The position numbers and the translations under genes were made by a program. From Streptomyces sp. CB01580 (GTDB lineage Bacteria; Actinomycetota; Actinomycetes; Streptomycetales; Streptomycetaceae), in contig NZ_LIXJ01000015.1 in assembly GCF_001905795.1 (NCBI RefSeq), positions 4,455-68,454 of the forward strand: a stretch of DNA of 64,000 nt, given 5' to 3'. Below are positions 23,203 to 29,996 of the stretch, in pieces; the stretch's first letter is position 1; each line of letters begins with the position of its first letter. The notes below the pieces were generated by a model that did not search any database, was not told the DNA's origin, and worked only from the letters and a program-made list of their open reading frames with translations.

Positions 23203-24129
23203 ATGACGGGCATGACGCACGCGATGGTGAAAGGCTCGAACGTCCCTCTGGACGCCATGGCCGTACGGGCCGTGCTGCGCTGGACACCGGGCACCGGGGT
23301 TCCGGACGTGGACGCCTCGGCCCTGCTGCTGGGAACCGACGGACGCGTGCGCTCGGACGAGGACTTCGTCTTCTACAACCAGCCCCGCCACCCCTCCGGC
23401 CTGGTTCGACGGCTGCCGAAGCGCAGTGTGCCCGAGGGGCTCACGGACAGTATCGAGGCCGATCTCACCGCGCTCGACCGCTCGGTGGACCAGGTGATCA
23501 TCGCCGCGTCCTCCGACGGCGCCACCTTCGCCCAGGTGCGCGATCTGCGCATCCTGCTGTACGACACGGCGGGCACCGGCGAGGAGCCGCTCGCCGTGTT
23601 CGACGTGCGCCCGGAGACCGGCGAGGAGACGGCGATCATCTGCGGGGAGCTGTACCGGCGCGGCGATGGCTGGAAGTTCCGGGCCGTGGCGCAGGGCTAT
23701 CCGACCGGACTGGTCGGCCTGGCGACCGCTTTCGGCATCTCGGTCGACGAGACGGAACCCGCCCCGGCCCCCTCGGTGTCCGCGGTCACGTCCCCGGCGC
23801 CCTCCCCGATAGTGGCGTCCCCGCCCATGGCCCCGCCCGTTCCCGCTCCCGCGTTCCCGCCGCCCGTGCCCGCGTTCCCGCCCGCCCCGGCGCCCGGCCC
23901 CGACGCGCAGGTCACGGTCCAGCACCAGCAGCCCGGATACGGCTATCCACAGCCCTCGATGGCCCACCCGGCCCCGCAGCCGGTCGTCCCTCCACCCGCC
24001 TACGGGTATCCGCAGGCGGGTGCGGCCCAGGCCGCCCACGGCTATCCGCAGCCCGCCCCGGCCGCGGCGCCCGCTCCCGACCCGCACTTCGTGCTGCCCC
24101 CGCAGGGACCGCAGTTCGTACGGCAGTGA
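23203..24129 (+). CDS. TerD-family protein with Pro-rich C-terminal tail
   Basis: Residues about 4-185 are a TerD domain: KGSNVPLDAMAVRAVLRW, VDASALLLGTDGRV, FVFYNQPRHPSG, then GEETAIICGELYRRGDGWKFRA and GYPTGLVGLATAFGI. The usual strand pattern and several acidic calcium-site residues are kept. Residues about 190-308 are a disordered Pro/Ala tail with four GYPQ units. ATG 23203 has AGAAGG at close spacing; ATG 23212 (MTHAMVKG) is an equally common start for orthologues. It is divergent from the HpcH/PRTase/HAD operon. TerD proteins bind Ca2+ and are thought to form membrane-associated stress complexes. Confidence 0.85.
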   Translation: MTGMTHAMVKGSNVPLDAMAVRAVLRWTPGTGVPDVDASALLLGTDGRVRSDEDFVFYNQPRHPSGLVRRLPKRSVPEGLTDSIEADLTALDRSVDQVIIAASSDGATFAQVRDLRILLYDTAGTGEEPLAVFDVRPETGEETAIICGELYRRGDGWKFRAVAQGYPTGLVGLATAFGISVDETEPAPAPSVSAVTSPAPSPIVASPPMAPPVPAPAFPPPVPAFPPAPAPGPDAQVTVQHQQPGYGYPQPSMAHPAPQPVVPPPAYGYPQAGAAQAAHGYPQPAPAAAPAPDPHFVLPPQGPQFVRQ

Positions 24130-24272
24130 CACGGCGCTGGAGCGCCGCGCACCCGGCACCAAAACACCCGGCGCCGGGATGTCCCGTCACGGACCGGTCG
24201 CGCCGCCCCGGTACGGACCGGCCATGGTCCGGCATCTGTGCTCGGGTCCAGGACGTGCAGCCGCGCACGGCT

Positions 24273-24477
24273 CTAGTGCCGTGACCGGCAAGGTTTGCCC
24301 GGAAGGAGCGGCGTCCGGTGCGTGCGATCGCAAGGCGGCCGAAAGCCCTCGGATGGGGTCTCCCCTGCTCGAACGAAGTCGAGAGCTTGGGGAAGGGCTA
24401 CGTGGGCTCTCGGCCAACGCCGCGAGCGTGCGTGCCGGGCGGTGCGACGGGGCAAACGTTGCCGGGAGCGGCACTAG
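24273..24477. mobile_element. MITE-like palindromic repeat element, about 205 bp
   Basis: The ends are imperfect inverted repeats. CTAGTGCCGTGACCGGCAAG starts the left arm, and the right arm read in reverse starts CTAGTGCCGCTCCCGGCAAC, about 25 of 30 matching. The interior is also self-complementary, ending in a central stem around GCTCGA...TCGAG. No ORF of transposase size is present. Similar short palindromic repeats are, from memory, scattered in Streptomyces genomes. It fills much of the 376-base gap between terD and the TerA-like gene. No clear target duplication is seen. Confidence 0.65.
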
Positions 24478-24505
24478 GGTCCTGGGCCGCGGGCGTGTGC
24501 CGCTC

Positions 24506-25240
24506 TCAGGTCCGGGACTTGTAGCCGCGCCCCCACTGCATGCCCCAGCCGTACATGCGGTCCAGCTCCGACTGGAAGCCGTACACGAACTTCACCTCGC
24601 GCCGCACGACGAACTCGTCCTTGGAGTTGTCGACCGTGAACACCGCGCAGGAGCGCGCCTCCGGGGCGTGCTCGTCGAGTTCGATCTCGATCTGCGGCCC
24701 GTTGCCGGGGTAGAGCGTCACCTTGGCGTGCGTGCGGTCGAAGGCCGGCGTCTGGTCGTAGATGTAGACGAAGAACAGCAGCCGCTTGAAGTGCTCGCGC
24801 TGGTCGAGATTGACGTAGACGGTCTCGCCGGACGGCGCCCCGAAGCGGTCGTCCCCGCTGAGCCGTATGTACGGCGGTGCGTTCAGGTCGCCCAGGAGGT
24901 CGCCCAGAGGCTGGACCACTCCCCTGGTGCCGTCCTTCAGCTCGTACATGCAGCCCAGGTCCAGGTCCACGTTGACCATCCCCTGGGTGTGCGCCTGGAC
25001 GACATCGGGCTGGAACATCTTCAGGGGGCGCAGCAGCCTGCCGCTCTGCCGCGATCTGCCTTCTATGTCGGACGTGCGCATCCGCCAGGAGAGGTTGACC
25101 CGCAGATTGCCGTTCAGCGCGCCGTTCTTGGTCAGCGAGACCGTGGCGTTCCGCTTGGAAAGCACGATCGAGCTGGTCAGCGCGTTGCCCGACTCGAACT
25201 GCGGCTGCCGCCCCGGCCATAGATTGTCCAGGAACCCCAT
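24506..25240 (-). CDS. TerA-like tellurium-resistance protein
   Basis: The 244-residue product starts at ATG 25240 (MGFLDNLWPGR). Its core carries the TerA/TerD-type pattern: VNLSWRM, DLDLGCMYELKDG, GVVQPLG, IRLSGDDRFG, LLFFVYIYDQTPAFDR, ARSCAVFTVDN and YGFQSELDRMYGWGMQWG at the C-terminus. These are typical of TerA-like tellurium-resistance proteins, which carry TerD folds. It is probably a Ca2+-binding partner of the TerD/TerC complex at the membrane. The ribosome site before ATG 25240 is weak (GTTGGGG). The upstream frame extension is not conserved-looking. Confidence 0.75.
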   Translation of the reverse strand: MGFLDNLWPGRQPQFESGNALTSSIVLSKRNATVSLTKNGALNGNLRVNLSWRMRTSDIEGRSRQSGRLLRPLKMFQPDVVQAHTQGMVNVDLDLGCMYELKDGTRGVVQPLGDLLGDLNAPPYIRLSGDDRFGAPSGETVYVNLDQREHFKRLLFFVYIYDQTPAFDRTHAKVTLYPGNGPQIEIELDEHAPEARSCAVFTVDNSKDEFVVRREVKFVYGFQSELDRMYGWGMQWGRGYKSRT

Positions 25241-25425
25241 CCCCAACCCCCACGTCTCTCGGTTCTCTCGATCGGAAGTGCCCCGGCCCGTGCCCCGGCC
25301 CGATGGTGATGGCCGTCCCATGCCGCGCACGGTCCGCACATCACCGCGGGGCGGGCCGCCGGGCCGGCTCCGGATGTCTCCGGAGAACCGTCGCCACGCG
25401 GACCGCCCCGCTGAAAGCGTTCCTC

Positions 25426-25526
25426 ATTCCCCACCGGGTCACACCCCGGATTTCCCCACCGGGTCACGCCCGGCCGGGAATTCCCCACCGGATCGCACCC
25501 GGACTCCCCGGCGGATCGCACCGGGG
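25426..25526. repeat. Four degenerate 24-base tandem repeats
   Basis: Four units of the form ATTCCCCACCGGGTCACACC occur head to tail (25426, 25450, 25480, 25503), the last two diverged. They lie in the 333-base gap between the TerA-like and DUF475 genes, which holds no gene. A repeated operator or a decayed minisatellite is possible. Confidence 0.65.
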
Positions 25527-25573
25527 CGGGGCTCCCCGCCCCGGTCGCGCCGGAGCGGGGGCTCCCCTTGAGG

Positions 25574-26719
25574 TCACACGCCGGACGGGACTTCCGTCCT
25601 GGATCCGGCCTCGTCACTCCCGCCCGCGGCCGCCAGCGCCTTGTTGCGCCGGACCGAGGACCAGAAGGACCAGCCGATCAGCAGGACACCGACCAGACCG
25701 GTGATGAGCTCGTGGATCTGGTACTGGATGGTGACGAGGAGGATGACGGCCAGCGCGCCGATGGCGTAGTGGGCGCCGTGCTCCAGGTAGACGTAGTCGT
25801 CGAGGGTGCCCTGACGGACGAGGTAGACCGTGAGCGAACGGACGTACATGGCGCCGATGCCGAGGCCCAGGGCCATCAGCACGATCTCGTTGGAGATGGC
25901 GAAGGCGCCGATGACACCGTCGAACGAGAAGGACGCGTCGAGCACCTCCAGGTAGAGGAACATGAAGAACGCGGCCTTGCCGGAGAGCGCGATCGCGGAA
26001 ACCTTCTTCCCGCTCTTCCGTGCCTCCTCCTCGGCCTCGTGCTCCCGCTCCTCCTCTTCCTCCAGCCGGTTCTCGAAGAAGCCCGAGAGACCGCCGACGA
26101 TGAGGTACGTGATCAGACCGGCGACCCCGGCGAGCAGGACGGTCTCCGCCTTGTCGGCATGACCGCCGCCGTGCTGGTGCGCGTTGGTCGCGAAGGTCAT
26201 GGCCGAGATCAGCAGCACGATCAGCGCGATGCAGACCGACAGCATGTCGACCTTGCCCAGCTTCGCGAGCGGGCGCTCGATCCAGCGCAGCCACTGGATG
26301 TCACGCTCCTCGAAGATGAAGTCGAGGAAGATCATCAGCAGGAACATGCCACCGAACGCGGCGATCGCCGGGTGGGCGTCCGTGACCAGTTCCTGATAGC
26401 GCTCGGGCTGGCTGAACGAAAGGTCGACCGCCTCGATGGGACCCATCTTGGCGGTGACGGCCACGATCACGACGGGGAACACCAGTCGCATACCGAAGAC
26501 GGCGATGAGCACACCGATCGTGAGGAAGATCTTTTGCCAGAAGGCATTCATCTTCTTCAGGATTCCCGCGTTGACCACCGCGTTGTCGAAGGACAGCGAG
26601 ATCTCCAGGATGGACAGGATCGCCACCACACCGAAGGCTTCCCACCCCCCGTAGAACACCGCTGCGACCAGGCCGAGCGCGGTGACCGCGAACGACCAGC
26701 CGAAGGTTTTCAGAAGCAC
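25574..26719 (-). CDS. TerC/DUF475-family integral membrane protein
   Basis: A 381-residue protein with about nine membrane helices. The TerC hallmark occurs twice, as expected for this internally duplicated family: LEISLSFDNAVVNAGIL near residue 45 and LDASFSFDGVIGAFAIS near residue 265. The conserved Asp residues lie in the membrane and probably bind metal. A long acidic helix (LEEEEEREHEAEEEARK) separates the two halves. It would be the membrane anchor of Ter complexes or a Mn2+/Ca2+ exporter. GTG 26719 is used. Confidence 0.85.
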   Translation of the reverse strand: MLLKTFGWSFAVTALGLVAAVFYGGWEAFGVVAILSILEISLSFDNAVVNAGILKKMNAFWQKIFLTIGVLIAVFGMRLVFPVVIVAVTAKMGPIEAVDLSFSQPERYQELVTDAHPAIAAFGGMFLLMIFLDFIFEERDIQWLRWIERPLAKLGKVDMLSVCIALIVLLISAMTFATNAHQHGGGHADKAETVLLAGVAGLITYLIVGGLSGFFENRLEEEEEREHEAEEEARKSGKKVSAIALSGKAAFFMFLYLEVLDASFSFDGVIGAFAISNEIVLMALGLGIGAMYVRSLTVYLVRQGTLDDYVYLEHGAHYAIGALAVILLVTIQYQIHELITGLVGVLLIGWSFWSSVRRNKALAAAGGSDEAGSRTEVPSGV

Positions 26720-26789
26720 TGGCTACCCCATCGTGTGTGAAACGGGTCTCCCCCGGCTTGAACGGGGCTCCCCCGCGCCGTGCGCGGCT

Positions 26790-27365
26790 TTACGAAACGT
26801 TGACCCCAAAGTCTAGAGCGATCCCACGCAACCCGGACGCGTACCCCTGACCTACGGCACGGAACTTCCATTCGCCGTTGTACCGGTACAGCTCGCCGAA
26901 GATCATCGCGGTTTCCGTCGACGCGTCCTCGGTGAGGTCGTAACGCGCGAGTTCCTGACCGTCCGCCTGGTTGACCACGCGGATGTACGCATTGCCGACC
27001 TGTCCGAAGGTCTGCCCCCGGCTGTCCGCCTCATGAATGGAGACCGGGAAAATGATCTTGTCGCAGTGCGCCGGGACCTGGGTGAGATTCACGATGACCG
27101 ACTCGTCGTCGCCATCGCCCTCGCCCGTGAGATTGTCACCGGTGTGCTCCACGGAGCCGTCGGGGCTCTTGAGGTTGTTGTAGAACACGAACCATTCGTC
27201 GCCGAGCACCCGGCCCGACTGGCACAGCAGCGCGCTGGCGTCGAGGTCGAAGTCGGCGCCGGTGGTGGAACGCGCGTCCCAGCCGAGCCCGACCAGCACC
27301 TGGGTGAGGTTGGGTGCGGCCTTGGAGAGGGAGACGTTGCCTCCCTTGGCGAGCGTGACGCCCAT
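26790..27365 (-). CDS. terD: TerD-family calcium-binding stress protein, 191 aa
   Basis: ATG 27365 follows GGGAGGA. The full TerD domain is present: MGVTLAKGGNVSLSK, WDARSTTGADFDLDASALL, FYNNLKSPDGSVEHTGDN (Ca2+ loop), GDDESVIVNL, and GELYRYNGEWKFRAVGQGY. It has standard length without a tail. TerD proteins bind Ca2+ and are produced under oxidative or tellurite stress. It is a close paralogue of the gene at 27643-28218. A strong hairpin separates the two, so it probably has its own promoter. Confidence 0.92.
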   Translation of the reverse strand: MGVTLAKGGNVSLSKAAPNLTQVLVGLGWDARSTTGADFDLDASALLCQSGRVLGDEWFVFYNNLKSPDGSVEHTGDNLTGEGDGDDESVIVNLTQVPAHCDKIIFPVSIHEADSRGQTFGQVGNAYIRVVNQADGQELARYDLTEDASTETAMIFGELYRYNGEWKFRAVGQGYASGLRGIALDFGVNVS

Positions 27366-27428
27366 GGTGTGGTCCTCCCCGAGTCGATGAGTCGATGAAA
27401 CCGTCTGTTGAACCTGAATCGACTGCTG

Positions 27429-27469
27429 AGCCCGTCCGGCGCCGCACCGCGTGCGGCGCCGGACGGGCT
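27429..27469. terminator. Perfect 18-bp hairpin between terD paralogues
   Basis: AGCCCGTCCGGCGCCGCA (27429-27446) pairs perfectly with 27452-27469 around CCGCG. It lies downstream of one terD and just upstream of the other, on the minus strand. Confidence 0.75.
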
Positions 27470-27603
27470 GCGTGCCTGGGTGAACCGGGCCGCTCCCGGC
27501 GGACCGACCCGGTCTCGTGCCTGTTCGACCGCCGCGCCTCGAACATCCGAGCCCTCACCTCGGACGCCGAGAACCCGGAGGCCGGACGTCGGCACCCCCG
27601 GTG

Positions 27604-27632
27604 TCCGGGGCCTCGGACGACGAGGCCCCGGA
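27604..27632 (-). terminator. Terminator after terD (27643)
   Basis: A 12-bp stem, TCCGGGGCCTCG (27604-27615) with CGAGGCCCCGGA, lies 11 bases after the terD stop on the minus strand. Confidence 0.7.
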
Positions 27633-27642
27633 TCCCGGGATC

Positions 27643-28218
27643 TCAGACGTTGACGCCGAAGTCCTGCGCGATGCCGCGCAGCCCCGAGGCATACCCCTGG
27701 CCGATGGCGCGGAACTTCCACTCCGCCCCGTGGCGGTACAGCTCACCGAAGACCATGGCGGTCTCCGTGGACGCGTCCTCGCTCAGGTCGTAGCGCGCCA
27801 GCTCGCTGTTGTCGGCCTGGTTGACCACGCGGATGTACGCGTTACGCACCTGGCCGAAGCTCTGCTGGCGGGTCTCTGCCTCGTAGATCGAGACCGGGAA
27901 GACGATCTTGTCGACATCGGCCGGAACGGCGGACAGGTTGACCTTGATGACCTCGTCATCACCCTCGCCCTCACCGGTGAGGTTGTCACCGGTGTGCTCG
28001 ACGGAGCCGTCGGGGCTCTTGAGGTTGTTGAAGAAGACGAAGTTGCTGTCGTTGCTGACCTTGCCCTGGGCATTCGTCAGCAGGGCGCTGGCGTCGAGGT
28101 CGAAGTCACCACCGGTGGTGGTGCGGGCATCCCAGCCCAGACCGACGATCACGGCGGTCAGGTTGGGCGCGGCCTTGGTCAGCGAGACGTTGCCGCCCTT
28201 GCTGAGGCTGACTCCCAC
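27643..28218 (-). CDS. terD: TerD-family calcium-binding stress protein, 191 aa
   Basis: GTG 28218 follows GGGAGGA and gives a product the same length as its neighbour. ATG 28230, after AAGGAAA, is an alternative giving four more residues. It has VGVSLSKGGNVSLTK, WDARTTTGGDFDLDASALL, NNLKSPDGSVEHTGDN, GDDEVIKVNL and GELYRHGAEWKFRAIGQGY. It is a recent-looking tandem paralogue of the gene at 26790-27365. Having two standard TerD genes plus a tailed one is normal for Streptomyces. Ca2+ binding is known for the family. Confidence 0.92.
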   Translation of the reverse strand: MGVSLSKGGNVSLTKAAPNLTAVIVGLGWDARTTTGGDFDLDASALLTNAQGKVSNDSNFVFFNNLKSPDGSVEHTGDNLTGEGEGDDEVIKVNLSAVPADVDKIVFPVSIYEAETRQQSFGQVRNAYIRVVNQADNSELARYDLSEDASTETAMVFGELYRHGAEWKFRAIGQGYASGLRGIAQDFGVNV

Positions 28219-28442
28219 GAGTCCTCCCATTGGTTTCCTTGGGGGCCGGCGGGCGCCGGCGCCTCCACGTTGCTTGGCATCCGATCAACGAGTGGATCCT
28301 AGTGACCGGTTCCCGGCCGGAGCAGGCTTTTGGCCGGGTTGGAGCGGATCCACCGGTCGCCGGTCGGGCGGACCGGAGCGCTCCGGTGGATCGCGGTGCT
28401 GCGGTGCATGGGACGCCCCGGTGGCCCGGAGCACCCGTGGGA

Positions 28443-28901
28443 TCAGAGCGCGTCGAGCGCCTTGATGTAGTCGTCGAGGTCACGCGCGTCGGGCAGGGCG
28501 TTGACCACGGTCCAGCGCACCACGCCCTCCTTGTCGATGATGAAGGTGCCGCGCACCGCGCAGCCCTTCTCCTCGTCGAAGACGCCGTACGCACGCGAGG
28601 TCTCGCCGTGCGGCCAGAAGTCCGAGACCAGCGGGTATTCGAGACCCTCCTGCTCGGCGAAGACCCGCAGGGTGTGGATGGAGTCGTTGGAGACGGCGAG
28701 CAGCTGCGTGTCGTCGTTCACGAACTTCGGCAGCTCGTCGCGGAGCGCGCAGAGCTCACCCGTGCAGACGCCGGTGAAGGCGAACGGGTAGAAGAGCAGC
28801 ACGACGTTCTTCTCGCCGCGGAAGTCGGAGAGCTTCACGGTCCGGCCGTGGTTGTCCTTCAGCTCGAAATCCGGGGCCTGGGTGCCGACCTCGATCGCCA
28901 T
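28443..28901 (-). CDS. Peroxiredoxin, AhpE/Bcp type
   Basis: ATG 28901 follows AAAGGGAC, giving 152 residues, the normal length. The active site is FAFTGVCTGELCALRD with peroxidatic Cys46 and a second Cys at 51, the pattern of AhpE-like one-Cys enzymes. The thioredoxin-fold strands KNVVLLFYPF and LLAVSNDS and the C-terminal GTFIIDKEGVVRW are all present. It reduces peroxides and peroxynitrite in the cytoplasm. Its place beside ter genes fits an oxidative-stress neighbourhood. Confidence 0.9.
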   Translation of the reverse strand: MAIEVGTQAPDFELKDNHGRTVKLSDFRGEKNVVLLFYPFAFTGVCTGELCALRDELPKFVNDDTQLLAVSNDSIHTLRVFAEQEGLEYPLVSDFWPHGETSRAYGVFDEEKGCAVRGTFIIDKEGVVRWTVVNALPDARDLDDYIKALDAL

Positions 28902-29022
28902 GAGACGCGTCCCTTTCGCTACGTTCACCGGGCTGGGCTGTCCGGGTGACCCCAGCCTACGCAGACCTCGCGCCGCCCCGTGCACGACCGGATAAGGCAG
29001 TCGTACGACGTGGCCGTACGAC

Positions 29023-29062
29023 GAAGGTCCCCCCTGCGGCCGCTGCCGGTGGGGGGACCTTC
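29023..29062 (-). terminator. Terminator after DUF3052 gene
   Basis: GAAGGTCCCCCC (29023-29034) pairs perfectly with GGGGGGACCTTC (29051-29062), 25 bases beyond the DUF3052 stop on the minus strand. Confidence 0.75.
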
Positions 29063-29087
29063 ATGGTTCGGGCGCGTCGAGCGCCGT

Positions 29088-29525
29088 TCAGCGCTTGCCG
29101 CGGGCCGCCTTCGGCGTGACCAGACGGCTGCCCGTCCAGTCCTTGCCCACGCTGATGCTCTTGGTCTGGGAGAGACCGGCGGTCTGCGCGGCCTCGTTGA
29201 TGTCGCTCGGTTCGATGTAGCCGTCACGGCCGGTCTTCGGCGTCATCAGCCAGACCGTGCCGCCGTCCTCGATCAGACCAATGGCATCCACCAGCGCGTC
29301 CGTAAGGTCGCCGTCCTCGTCGCGGAACCACAGCAGAACGGCGTCGGCGACGTCGTCGTAGTCCTCGTCGACCAGATCCTGACCGATCGCGGCCTCAATG
29401 CCCTCACGGAGCTCCTGCTCGACGTCGTCGTCGTAGCCGATCTCCTGGACCACCTGTCCGGGCTCGAACCCCAGGCGTGCTGCCGGGTTGGTCCGCTCCT
29501 CCGCGTGGTCCGCGGTCGCGCTCAC
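29088..29525 (-). CDS. DUF3052 family protein, 145 aa
   Basis: GTG 29525 follows AGGAGGCAACCC. The product has an acidic N-terminal half (GYDDDVEQELREGIEAAIG, DEDYDDVADAVLLWFRDED) and a C-terminal part with GGTVWLMTPKTGRDGYI and ending SVGKDWTGSRLVTPKA, which is DUF3052. It is conserved beside aceE across actinobacteria. The function is not established. It is divergent from aceE with a 470-base gap. Confidence 0.85.
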   Translation of the reverse strand: MSATADHAEERTNPAARLGFEPGQVVQEIGYDDDVEQELREGIEAAIGQDLVDEDYDDVADAVLLWFRDEDGDLTDALVDAIGLIEDGGTVWLMTPKTGRDGYIEPSDINEAAQTAGLSQTKSISVGKDWTGSRLVTPKAARGKR

Positions 29526-29896
29526 GGGTTGCCTCCTGATCATGTTTCGGAAAATGCTTCGGCCACGCACGTGCGCGAGGCATTGGCCGTAGTCCACACG
29601 GGAGTGGCGGATCGCGCAAGTACCCAGCGTGCGAGACCGCCTAAACGAGGACGTTCCCTGCCACGTCCCCGCGGTGTCGGCGGCCTCCCTGCGGGGCCCG
29701 GCGCTACCGTCCACACCCTTTACGTCCTTCCACAGCTTATGCCGTTTCGGTCCGCCATTCGGATTCGAACATCCTTTGGGAACGCTTAGGCGGCTTGGGC
29801 GTATGGTTTCCGTTTGCGGCGACCCGTCCCCCGCCATGGGCGCGATGTCTCGTGAACACAAGGGGTTACCCCTCGGTAGAGATGACGTTTGCGCCC

Positions 29897-29926
29897 TTGC
29901 GGTACACGATGGTGATGGCGTACTGG
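29897..29926 (+). promoter_or_regulatory. Possible aceE promoter
   Basis: TTGCGG (29897-29902) and TACTGG (29921-29926) are spaced by 18 bases, as for a housekeeping actinobacterial promoter, about 70 bases before the aceE start. The rest of the 470-base gap 29526-29996 shows no gene. Other promoters may also be present. Confidence 0.4.
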
Positions 29927-29996
29927 CACCACCTCCCGGGGGCACGTTCTCCCGTGACCGGCCCCGTAGAGCAGCACCGAACAGCGAAGGAACAGC

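Noticed and set aside
28988..29002. Fifteen-base match CCGGATAAGGCAGTC also found at 58168-58182
   Set aside because: In 64 kb of GC-rich DNA one or more 15-base matches are expected by chance, and the two contexts differ.
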